A stretch of DNA of 64,000 nucleotides from Ulva prolifera (lineage: Eukaryota > Chlorophyta > Ulvophyceae > Ulvales > Ulvaceae), in assembly GCA_023078555.1 (NCBI GenBank), contig CM041203.1, positions 4,486,538-4,550,537 on the forward strand, given 5' to 3'. Of this stretch, positions 1 through 10,067 are shown piece after piece. The position numbers were made by a program, and so were the translations under genes. The stretch's first letter is position 1. Every line of letters starts with the position of its first letter. Below the pieces are notes generated by a model. That model was given only the letters and a program-made list of their open reading frames with translations. It was not told the DNA's origin and ran no database searches.

Positions 1-255
1 ATCTGTGCTTCTAGTAGCATCTGTGGAGGAGTTCTCAGGACACCATATATTGATAGAACCTTGGAGTATATGCATAAACACTTGGTAGTCAACCCGCTCG
101 GTTTCGCAACACGCCATACCTGCATCCACACCTGATCAGCAGCACTGGAGCATGCCACGTCGATCAGTGTGTCGCTGTACTTGGCCGATCGGCCAGATTC
201 GACTCTGCATATGTATCCGCGCCCAATGCATGACCTGCATGCGTGTGGGGTGCAG

Positions 256-510
256 TTCGGCTACCGCATGAGCAAGTGCGCGGCGCACATGGCGGCGCGC
301 TGCCTGGCGGAGGACCTCAGGCCCCGCGGCATCGCCGTGGCTGTGGTGCACCCGGGCGTCGTGCAGACGGACATGGTCAAGATCTCGGGCTCCAAGGCTG
401 ACGTGACCCCCCAGGAAAGCGCGGCCGGCATCGCCCGCGTCATCGAGGGCCTCGGCTTTGCAGACACGGGCTCCTTCTACAACTACCTCGGCCAGCCGAT
501 GGCTTGGTAG
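256..510 (+). CDS. Last exon of a C-factor-like short-chain dehydrogenase (copy A, partial)
   Basis: This is the terminal exon of an NAD(P)-dependent short-chain dehydrogenase/reductase. It follows a TGCAG acceptor at 251-255 and ends with TAG at 508-510. It begins FGYRMSK, which carries the catalytic YxxxK pair, then AEDLRPRGIAVAVVHPGVV and a C-terminal SFYNYLGQPMAW, the usual ending of the C-factor (CsgA-like) SDR group. The reading frame is intact and closely matches the last exon of the complete gene at 5822-8185. Bases 1-255 would be intron, so the NAD-binding exons should lie to the left of the window. Whether this copy is functional cannot be judged from one exon. Confidence 0.75.
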   Translation, partial: FGYRMSKCAAHMAARCLAEDLRPRGIAVAVVHPGVVQTDMVKISGSKADVTPQESAAGIARVIEGLGFADTGSFYNYLGQPMAW

Positions 511-2285
511 GGGCGCAAGGCTCGGCAGCTTCTCCTAACGGCCATTTGTTACCAGTATACTTACAGCGTACCGGACTGAATTTGAATTAATCGAAAGGGT
601 GACATAGTCCTATTGGCAGCGAGTGCAAGTGTCGAGGTGCCTGCGCGTGTAAGGTGCTGTGGGTGGCTGCGAGAGGACTGGCAGCGAGCCTGGCCTGGCA
701 GTTAGTCAACCGGAACAACCGAATCGGGGAGCGTGCATTCGCCAGTCACGCACCACGGCAGTAGGTGTGTTGGTCCTCTGCACGGAGTGTTCCTCAGCGG
801 AAGTGTAGCCATGGGACCTGGCCTAGGCAGCCGATGTGGCACTACAGATATGGAGTGAGGTGAGTGATCTGTGTATGCATGTATGTACTGACAAAGGACA
901 GAGGCCGGGCACTGATGCCGGTTCCCGGAATCCACTCTCAGACCCGTTCATGGCACGTGTGCGCATGCATGCGTGATGACATAGCATGTGTAATCGGAAC
1001 GGCACTGGTGCCCGGGAGGTGTCGCGCGAAGCGCCGGCGCAGCTGAGGGTCTGCAGGGGTTTGTATGGTGCATCGGCGGTCAGCTCTGTGCACTCACCCC
1101 CACTCAGCCACCACCAGGCCAGTGAGGGTGGTGGTGGTGGTGGTTGCTGAGTGGGTGTGAGTGCACGCATGTCTCATGAGACAGCAGAACCAGAGTGAAG
1201 GCGCCCGCGTCGGCACGGCTGTGCTCGTCGCGTTTACGCCGGTCGGAGCTGCCCCTGGAGATTGCACAAGTGGTGTTTGGTAATGTGGGCCATGTTGCCC
1301 ACTGCGGGGCCGGCTGCATCACGGTGCCCTCCGGTTGGCCAAAGCGTTGCACGGCAGCCCTGCCCATGCACCCACCAACCCCTGCCGGGCTGTCACTCAT
1401 GCTTGTTCACGTGGCTATGCTTGGAAAACGTGGTGTGCCCAGGCCGGTCTGCATTGCAGTGGCCCGAGACTGGGGCTCTCTCAGGCTGCGCTCTGCAATG
1501 GCACCCGTCGCGCGGGCAGCGACAGCGGATGCACACGCATGCAGCCGCGCACATATGTCTGACCACCCCAGTGGCCATGTCACCGCCCCTCCCACGGGGG
1601 CACCAGGTGCACCTGCGCTGCCTCCCCCTCCCCCCCAATGCCCAGCGCGCAGCAGCCCATGGCCAGTACCGGTAGCCCTACGAACAGCCCTTTGTCGTCG
1701 CGCTCATGGCCAGTTCCTCAACCGTGCTGGTGTGGCCGCATGCCGCCTGGGCGCCCTCCCCCGCATGCATTCATGCATGCATGCAGATCTGCACGCATGC
1801 GCAATGTCGCGGCCAGCAGTGTCCCGCTGGGCAGGCCTGGCCCCTGCCGCAAGCTACCGCCAGCGGCCGCCACGGTGCGACCAGCCTTCCCGCAACGCAT
1901 CCTACTGCTTCTGAGACTGCTGCGGCCGCCGCGCCCATGCTGCGCTGCATGCATATGCCAGGACTGCTGCATGCATATGCCAGGACAGCTGTGCCTGGGT
2001 CACTACGGTCACTAGGGTTGAGCTAAAAGTACTAGTGTTGAGCAATTGACCATCCGGGTTTGCGGTGTTGCAAAAGACGGGGATGGGATGCAGATGTAGT
2101 GCTACTTGAGTGGCAGGGCCGACGCGTAACAAGTAGCAGGACTAAATTTGATTCAATTAACGCTCCTTAGGCAGCGGCTTGATCACTATATTTAGTCTTC
2201 AGTGAAATATGGTGATCAATCCGCAGATCCGCTACACCATGCAGCATCCCGGTTTGTTCCGTTTGCCGGATAGTCGTGTGGCTTC
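511..2285. other. Spacer with no supported gene
   Basis: Several open frames overlap on both strands here, but none shows a recognisable motif, a splice pattern or a frame clearly better than its alternatives. The stretch holds GGTGGTGGTGG-type simple sequence near 1127-1145 and many GCATGC/TGCATGCA words, for example around 1763-1803 and 1945-1983. Confidence 0.5.
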
Positions 2286-2513
2286 ATGGGCAAAGCTGCC
2301 GTGATCATGAGGTTCATCGGCCAGTTGGGGGATTTGGCTGCCGCTAGTGGGCGCATCTCCAAAGGCGCGTTTGTCCAGTGGGCGCTGCGGGTGCTGTCGG
2401 TGTCGTTGCAGCGGGGCAATGCGGACATGTATCGGCAGTCTGGGCTTGTCATCTCTCGTGAGCAGGGGTTGCAGTATGAGGCAGGCCTGGAGGACGCGAT
2501 CCTGCCGGACTGA
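2286..2513 (+). CDS. Small ORF, 75 aa, unidentified (possible transposon-derived protein)
   Basis: An uninterrupted ATG-to-TGA frame of 75 codons encodes a compact helical-looking protein with the segment GRISKGAFVQWALRVLSVSL followed by QRGNADMYRQSG. Unlike the neighbouring ORFs its composition is protein-like, with no Cys/His/Pro noise. The pattern vaguely recalls small ORFs I associate with transposable elements in protists, but I cannot name a family. It lies between two SDR copies, upstream of a 19-bp tandem repeat. It may also be the tail of a degraded element. Function unknown. Confidence 0.35.
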   Translation: MGKAAVIMRFIGQLGDLAAASGRISKGAFVQWALRVLSVSLQRGNADMYRQSGLVISREQGLQYEAGLEDAILPD

Positions 2514-3041
2514 GGTGTGGGCGCGGTTGTAGTGTGATTGTGTGTGTACTATAGTATGTGTTGCTGTTGATTCGGATGAGATCCGGTTTTGGTGTCAGTC
2601 TTCTCCCGTTCACTCTTTTGTAACACGTATCTGAGATATAAGAGACACACATCTGATCGTGCCACGCTTCGCGGCTGGCCGAGCGCTTCGCAGGTCGCAA
2701 ACATGGATTATAATATATACTTGGGTACATATACACATGTAGATCTGCGCAATGCATGTTGTGCTGCCTGCGGCCATGCGTTGCGCAACGTTGGCAGCTG
2801 TCGGCCCCGCGGGGCCGCGGCACACCGCTTCACAGTCTGACGCATTCCCGCCCTCTCGTCTGTATGTGCCTGCGGTCTGTGCCAGCACCGCCGAATTGCT
2901 GTGGCGCTGCGGGCCGATGCCGCTGCCAGGGACGCGCCTGATCGCTGTTGATCATGAGCTTCTGGGTCACCAGCTGCCAAGCTCAAGGTGACGTACATAC
3001 CCCTCCTTGCCAGCGCCTTCACAAACCAGAGATGGCCCTGT

Positions 3042-3115
3042 CTGGCAGGATCGCTCGCTACTGGCAGGATCGCTCGCTACTGGCAGGATCGCTCGCTACT
3101 GGCAGGATCGCTCGC
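3042..3115. repeat. 19-bp tandem repeat, about 4 copies
   Basis: The unit CTGGCAGGATCGCTCGCTA repeats head to tail with starts at 3042, 3061, 3080 and 3099; the last copy is cut short at about 3115. The copies are identical. It lies in the spacer before the degenerate SDR copy B. Confidence 0.95.
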
Positions 3116-3635
3116 AAATGAGTTGTATCCGGACGATCATGTACAGAGCCATGTAGTCTCGCCATGCATGCCACCCATCAGACAGCCTTGCTCGAGAGGA
3201 TCCGCATGTGTTTCAACCAATTGGATCAAGTCCCACCAGCACGATCCGGTTCCCGCCATTATCTGCAAAGATGGCCAATCTCCGAGGGCGAGCGAAGCGA
3301 ACATCGGTACTCCCGCCGACGCGAGGGCCCCACCTCCAACACACCGGCTCCATAGGATGTTCCCGCCTGAAATTAGAGAATTCGGCGAAATCTCGACGGC
3401 GATTAGTTCTCGCGCCAAAACGAAAAACCAACTGTAGAGCCCTAAGCTGATCATGCACAACATGCGGCTATGACAGAGTCATGCTTCTGCACCCTGTCAG
3501 CTGGGCTTGGCCGATGTGAAGCCTGCACCCCCCGCAAGACTCTTGCGGTCGGACCCGTACAGCTCCCGACCCCTCTGGCCCCGCATGCATCTTGCACCCA
3601 TGCGCATACCCTCCACCGACCCCTCTCGTCTACAG

Positions 3636-4602
3636 GCGTGGATGTGGAGTCGACAGAGGGCTGTGAGACGATGGCAGCCCTGCCCGTCGACTCCATCGAC
3701 GTCGCCGTCTGCAACGCCGGCGTCGTCATGCGCCACGACTCGGAGTTCAGCAGTCTCAGCTTGGCGGACTGAGCGTGGCAGTTCAACACCAACGCGCTCG
3801 GGCCGCTGCGGGCGGTGCAGGCGCTGCTGCCGAAGCTCAAGCGCGGCTCGAAGGTGATGATGAGGGGCTCATCATCATCCGCTCAAGGCTCGGCAGCTTC
3901 CGGGAGGCTGCGGCCGGCTCGAAGCGGATGCTCCTTGGGCGCCGCCCGCAACATTTGCCTGTTCACAAGCCTGATGGCAGAGCCAGGTCAGCCGTGAAGA
4001 GGCGAGCACAGGCTGCGGCCCGCCCACATGCATGCAGCGCTGCACGGCGCCGTGGTCACGTGATCGAACGAGCACTTCAAAGCCGTTTTGAGTGAGTGTG
4101 GCGCAGCCGCGCGCACAGCAGTCGGTGTTGCAGCGATCGTACTTCTGTACAGGACTTGCCTTTCTGTACGGCCGCAGCGCTGGGGCTGCGGTGACGGGGC
4201 AATTGGCCTGAAGGTGTGAGCCACATGCGGCGTTGTGCCAGTCCAGTGGTAGAGCGGTCTTATCACTGGACTTTCACAAAAGTTGAGTCCTCTGAAGTGC
4301 AGGCAGGTCAATATACCTATTGGGTATGTCACAGGCGTGCCAGTGCAGGTGGGTACCGCGTGAGCAAGTGCGCGGCGCACATCGCGGCGCGCTGCCTGGC
4401 GGAGGACCTCAGGCCCCGCGGCATCGCCGTGGCTGTGGTGCACCCGGGCGCCGTGCAGACGGACATGGTCAAGGTCTCGGGGTTCCAGGCTGAGGTGAGC
4501 CCCCAGGATAGCGTGGCCGGCATCGCCCGCGTCGTGGCGGGCTTCGGCAGTGCGGATACGGACTCGTTCTACAACTACCTCGGGGAAGAGATGGCCTGGT
4601 AG
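3636..4602 (+). pseudogene. Degenerate C-factor-like SDR (copy B)
   Basis: Two exons match exons 2 and 3 of the intact gene at 5822-8185. Exon 2 starts at 3636 after CTACAG with GVDVES and contains CNAGV and the NTNALGPLRAVQALLPKL block. It is broken by an in-frame TGA at 3770-3772, in the place of the DDATWQ motif. It is broken again by a frame change around 3855-3870, just before the segment equal to SKMGSF, where a few extra bases sit. Exon 3 (about 4349-4602) keeps YRVSK and the DSFYNYLGEEMAW ending, but one base is missing at its 5' edge relative to the other two copies, so it no longer joins in phase at the same acceptor. No first exon was found upstream. Three independent lesions make a pseudogene the likeliest reading. 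The 3' exon alone is still open, so an alternative short transcript is possible. Confidence 0.8.
4240..4272 (+). repeat. Short palindrome with a tRNA A-box-like core
   Basis: AGTCCAGTG at 4240-4248 pairs with CACTGGACT at 4264-4272. The centre reads GGTAGAGCGGTC, which resembles the D-arm/A-box of a tRNA (AGTGGTAGAGCGG). About 16 bases downstream AGTTGAGTCC resembles a weak B-box. No full cloverleaf can be folded. A related copy lies on the other strand at about 51081-51133. It sits inside the intron of SDR copy B. Confidence 0.5.
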
Positions 4603-5821
4603 CGTGCCCTGGGGCCCTGGCATGGGGGGAGCTGCTGCAATGTCTTTTTCTCTGGCGCGCAGCTTACCTCTGGGAGTTGGCATGGGGGCTGGTGGGTTAA
4701 GATGTATGTGTGGTCAGGGCGGTACTGGTGCCCTCGAGGTCTTGCAAGGCATGCCTGAAATTGCAGTGCGCTCGAGGAGCTGGTAGTGGTGATGTTGAAA
4801 AGATTTGTTGTGTGACCTGATGTTTTGTGGCCTGCTGCTTGGTGACCTGTTGTTTGGTGACCTTGGTCAGTGTGCTGCTGGGCATGCTGATTGCCTGAGT
4901 GCCACAGTGTGAGCGAGTGCCGATGTTGGTGTTCATGTTTTAGTCGGCGAACGTTGGCCAATGCTGGCATGGCTACACCGGAAGATCTGCTTTGACTCAC
5001 TGTGTGGGGCCAGCACCGTGTTGCTGAGAGGCTGGCCTCTGCAGTTGACGCCTGCAGGAGGACTGTGGAGAGATTGACATCGCCGTTGGCCCTGCAGCTC
5101 CCGCCTTAATGCGGCTACAGATGCTGAGGTAGCCGTTTGGCATGTTCATCGTTGGGGGTTTATAGCCACAAGGTCCTGCAGTGTTGATGCTGCGGTATCC
5201 CTGCAATCGCTGGCCAGTGATGCCTTTTCGACAGATCATTACCGGTCGTAAGCAGCAGAGCAAGCGATGTCTCAGGGCTACGTCCGGCTACTGCAGACAA
5301 CGACTTCGCCACAACGCTACGCTAAAAAAAACAGCGCTATCACGACTGAATCGTCGGCGCTTCTGTGACCAGGCTTGCAGCACTGCCACAACTGCGCTGT
5401 CGCGATCGAGCAGTGCATGCAGCAACATCGGCCGCATCGGGAGACTCCGCAGCCCCAGGTAGACGCAGCTATGCAATGCGCTATCTGGGCCACACGTCAA
5501 GCTGCGTACGTACGTCAGGGAAGTGAGCCACCTGGCCCCGCCACTGCAGCCACGTCGGCGAATGGGATTTGTGTCTCCCAGAGCCTGTGGCGAGCCTGCG
5601 TTGTTATGCCCGCCTCGAGCGTGCAAGCAGGCATACGCATAATACAACATACAAAGAACAAAAGTCACGTCAGTCTTCCATACAACTGCCTGTGTACCGA
5701 TCCGCCTTGCGCTCGATTCAATTCGCCCTTGCACGTCGTCCGCTCACTCGTGATTCATTTCTGTTCGTGGGATACGACTAAGCCCGACGTCATCCAGGCC
5801 GGCATAAAACATATTTGAGAT
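4603..5821. other. Spacer with no supported gene
   Basis: No convincing coding exon. A degenerate repeat of TGGTGACCTGTTGTTTG-like units runs from about 4812 to 4870, and GGCATGGGGG occurs twice (4619 and 4679). The last part should hold the promoter of the SDR gene that starts at 5822. Confidence 0.45.
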
Positions 5822-8185
5822 ATGGTGGCATCTGTTGCAGTTGTTGTGGGCGCTAGCCGTGGCGTTGGACTGGCTCTTTCGAAGGAACTGCACAGCAAAG
5901 GTTATGAAGTGTTCGCAACCTGTAGGAAGCATGTCGACGTGCTATCTGATATGGACGCGAAGCATTCCACATTTCATATGATCAAAGGTATGTGCGCACG
6001 CAGGTGGTGCTCATGTGATGCCTGTCCTGTCTTTGTAGTTGGACGGATGTGCACAGCCACATAGCCACTTCTGGTCCACCCAGTCGACTCAATCCACAGT
6101 CAACGAGGCACAACAGCAACCCGCGCACACCAGCACCAGAATATTAGAAATTTGAACAGCACTGGAACGTCTCGGCGCCGTAACAGCCTCGAATTTTACA
6201 GCCCACGCTGCAGCCAGAACGAGTGAACTGCTTCAGGCATCTCCAACAGTAACAGCCGCCTCCTGTAGGTCCGTTGCACATAGCCCCGAAACTGACTGTT
6301 TTGCATCAGATTTTTATGCACCCACCATTGCTCTCCTAGATCAGTCGAAAGTGATTTGAGCGATGCTCATCTCCACGGCACATACGCCCTTGTGGCTTGC
6401 AGCTATGCATGCTTTGACCATCTCCCTTGAGGCGCCACAAAATCAGATTGGCTCGAGTGTGCTGGAGAGATCTCCTACAGTTTGCTGCAAGTGATTCCTG
6501 CTCTGCTTCCTGCCTTATCGTCGTCGTCATTGTAACTCATCTCGAACTCAACACAAGACCAGCCAGATTGGACTGCCAGTGAACACACAGTGCCTTCCCA
6601 TGCATGCATGCCCCATGGAAGGGCCACACTCTGTGGCACTCTGGACGTACATCCCTGCGCAACAACGCCTCAGCCCAGGCATGCATGTTCTGGCTTTCAG
6701 AGTTGTCAACATGCAGATGTATATGCCGACGTAATCATGCACACAATCATGCAAACATGCACAATATTATCATATAATATGATATAATTATGTCCGCATG
6801 TCAATACGCGCATGCGTTACAAGGACACAGTCAGGGAGTCGCGTGTGTCTGCAGGCGTGGACGTGTCCTCTGCGGAGGGCTGCGAGCCCCTCGCGGCGCT
6901 GCCGCCGCAGCGCGTCGACCTGCTGCTGCACAGCGCCGGCGTACAGGCGCGCGACGAGGCCGCGACGATGGACGTGGACGATGCGACGTGGCAGTACAAC
7001 GTCAACGCGCTCGGGCCGGTGCGGGTCGTGCAGGCGCTGCTGCCGAAGCTCGGCGAGGGCTCGCGAGTCGTGGTCGTGGGATCGAAGATGGGCAGCTTCG
7101 GGGAGCTCGGGCCCGGGCCCCTGGTGCGCCCCCCCTGGCCTCCACCTCTGGCCACTTATCACCCCAACCACAGGTGTATTGGTGCACCTCGAAGGGCATC
7201 ATGTATGCGCACACGCTTGCGCAGCCATTGTTGTGCATGCATGGACGCCAGGGTCGGAGGCGCCGGGCACAATCAAACAAGTGGCGGCCGCACCAGCCCA
7301 TGCAGCAAGCATGTATGCATGTGCGCTCCGGATGTGGCCGGGGTGACTGGCATTGCGCTTGCCTGTAGCCCTGGAGGAATGGGGGCGCTTGACCGCTTGA
7401 ACACGTCCTTGGGAGTGTGCGCTCCTGCGCGCACTGCAAAGGGAAGAACTTATGATACTGCTGAGCCGTGTCCTTGTTGTGCAACGTGGTTGCATGGCAT
7501 GAATTACAAAAGAGTGGACGGAAGAAGTGGTTGCATGGCATAGCTCAGACGAACTTGCAACACGCAATAGACCTGCGAACTGGTCGTCCGGAAACAGCGC
7601 TCATCAGAACAGGCACAGCAGCCCCTAGGCCACGGCCCTTCACCGCATAGAAGCAGAGCCGCATACAGGCCCGGCAGCGGATGTTCTCAAGGTACATGAA
7701 TGACCTCGACGGTCCCATGCATGGTGAACGACGTCGACCACATGTGCACCACCCAACAACGCCGAGCCGCATGACCGCCAGGCCGGAGAGCCTCCCAGTG
7801 CGAAGAGAAGGACGTCTTCCTGCATGTATGGTGAAGCAAGCACGCTTCAAACATTTCTAGCTCGGTTCACTGGCTATGCGAACGCGGTGCACCGGTGCCG
7901 CAAGACACGAAAACTGTGCGCGGCGTGCAGGTGGGCTACCGCATGAGCAAGTGCGCGGCGCACATGGCGGTGCGCTGCCTGGCGGAGGACCTCAGGCCCC
8001 GCGGCATCGCCGTGGCTGTGGTGCACCCGGGCGTCGTGGATACGGACATGCTGCAGATCTCGCGGTCGACGCCGCAGGTGCAGCCGGCGGAGAGCGCAGA
8101 GGGCATCGCCGCCGTCGCGGAGGGCCTCGATCTCGACAGCACCGGCCGCTTCTGCAACTTCCGGGGGGAGGCGATGGCGTGGTGA
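5822..8185 (+). CDS. C-factor-like short-chain dehydrogenase/reductase, complete 3-exon gene
   Basis: Exons 5822-5987, 6855-7123 and 7931-8185 join in phase to a 229-residue protein, a normal length for a single-domain SDR. Donors are GTATGTG and GTGCGCC; acceptors are CTGCAG and CGTGCAG. Exon 1 carries the dinucleotide-binding turn GASRGVG (residues 10-16). Exon 2 has HSAGV (81-85) where most SDRs have NNAG, then NVNALG (104-109) and GSKMGS (131-136), which supplies the catalytic serine. Exon 3 has YRMSK, so Y148 and K152 are the catalytic pair, and it ends RFCNFRGEAMAW. The fold predicts NAD(P)(H)-dependent oxidoreduction of a carbonyl or alcohol, probably soluble; the substrate is unknown. 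ATG at 5822 is chosen because the Rossmann strand begins directly after it. Copies A and B lie upstream on the same strand, so the locus grew by tandem duplication. Confidence 0.88.
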
Positions 8186-10067
8186 GGCGCCGCTGGCGGC
8201 CACGGAGAGGGCGGGAGCTCATGCGCTCGAGGTGCCCGGGGGCGGGAAGTCAATGCCAACGCAGACGCTGCAACGATCCGCTGCAGTGTGCACGTGGCCG
8301 CAGGAGCCTTGGAGACGTCCTTTCGTGGGTGCTGAATTCGGCATGGGGTGGGAGGAGCGTACCGCACGGCCACCGCCAGCTCTGCCGCTGAGGTGTGCTT
8401 GGTTGTCTACAAGAGGGTGGCGGAGTAGGTGTGGGCAAGTGCGCGCAAGGGCTAGGGTTGCAGCCTTGGCCCGCGCATGCATCATGCATGTGTGTGCATG
8501 CGTTTATCGCTGCCGGAGATGTTGTTGCGGTGTGGTGGCGGCTGCGGTGTGGCATGATGACGCGTTGTTGCTTTGCGGATGGGGCGTAGCTACTTGCATC
8601 TCTGGCTTTGGCCTTGTTGACACTTGGGGGGGGTGGTTTTCAGAGCGAGGAGGGGACTGTGGATGCAGGTGATCTGATACAACGAGATTCCACCGAGTGT
8701 GTGGCCACCGCGTGGCACCTCTGCGGCATGATGCCTGGTTTGGTATGCTCCCGAGGTGGTGCATGCATGTGTGCCGCACTGCTGCGGACCTGTGGGTTCC
8801 TAAATGCACTCCTGAGATCCGAAAGCAGCAGATGTGATGTTGGGGCTAGATGTGATGGTATTCATTTACGGACTGGAGGGAGCTGGTGTGAGTGAAACGG
8901 ACATGTGTACCTGTCCTGCATGGCTGGCCTGCTGAACGCCAGAGCAATTCTGTGTGTAAGTATCTCCTGAATTAGAGAGATACGTCATGCACAGATCAGC
9001 GATGATGCAGTTGCCTTGCAGTTTGGCATCCCCTGGCCCTGCAATTGCCTTTCATGAGGCACTGCCTGCCAGCCCACAGTAGGTGTCGCTGCAGCATTGT
9101 CTAGACTGTACATTTCATCAGCTAGACGATGATATATGTTACGACGTGTGTTCACTTCAATACTGCCAGCAAACAGGTAGCACAGTACATAACTCAAGGC
9201 CCGTGGACTGTGCACTACGATACTGCCTTGGTCCATACAGATCACCATGCTACATCTCAGACACATTTCTGAGGCACTATGCACAGGCTGTCAGGGCAGT
9301 GCCAGCAACAACACAGATCAGGTTACGTTATGAGTGGGCTGTGAGAGTAACGAGAGCACCACAGAAGTACATAGATGAGCACACGGCTGGCTGGTTTCTC
9401 TCCATGAAAGCTGACTGTGCGTATGTGTGGACACGGTCACTAGCCGGTACCGCATTTGATCTGACTCATGTTTCGCAACAAATACAGAACAGGGAAGCTA
9501 TGCATTTTTCGGCGTCTTTGCTTGAGTGTGCAGGATTATATGGTCCCGGCTGGTCGGAGGTGCGTTCGCGAGAGCGGTGCCAACTGCCAGATCGTATCGA
9601 GACGAGATAATGAACTCGTGAGCGACATTGCTCGCGCATGCGCAGCAGCTTGCACCTCGACTGTAGAATAACTTATCATCGCATTCTGGCAGTCATATGG
9701 TGGTACGAGTCAACTCGCAATGGGGTTTCTTTTGATTCCAGATACAGCTGCTTCCCGGAGACGTCGGACATGCGTGCGCACACATGCTCGAGGCCTGCAC
9801 AATTCAATCCATGATTGTGAGACGAAACAGTGAGAAATTTCCTTTCGCTACTTGTATCACATCTCGCAGATACAGCTTCTAAGTGCGTGACGAGCATGTG
9901 ATGTGATCCATCGTTCAAGAAAAGGCTACGCACACAGCAGATGCACGGCAGAAGCGACCGACAACAAGCACTGAATAGCAGGATCATCTCCGCTTGAGAA
10001 GGCCGTTTGCTGGATAGATCCACTGAAGGCAGAGGCCGTGTCTGGGTCAGAGCGCGCGAGTTCCGCA
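8186..10067. other. Spacer, no confident gene; fragment of a dispersed sequence at about 9676-9800 (minus)
   Basis: No exon could be supported on the plus strand; the 9083-9610 frame has no recognised motif. On the minus strand the stretch around 9676-9800 can be read as GKQLYLES followed by TPLRVD. A similar minus-strand segment at about 16760-16870 reads GKLLYLEL and TPSKRSD, so both are probably remnants of one dispersed sequence. TGCATGCA words recur near 8465-8500 and 8758-8770. Confidence 0.4.

Noticed and set aside
3038..3116. CRISPR array
   Set aside because: The 19-bp units are directly adjacent with no spacers, and the genome is eukaryotic.
4240..4310. tRNA gene
   Set aside because: Only an A-box-like core and a weak B-box are present. 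No acceptor stem or anticodon arm could be folded, and the centre is a palindrome.
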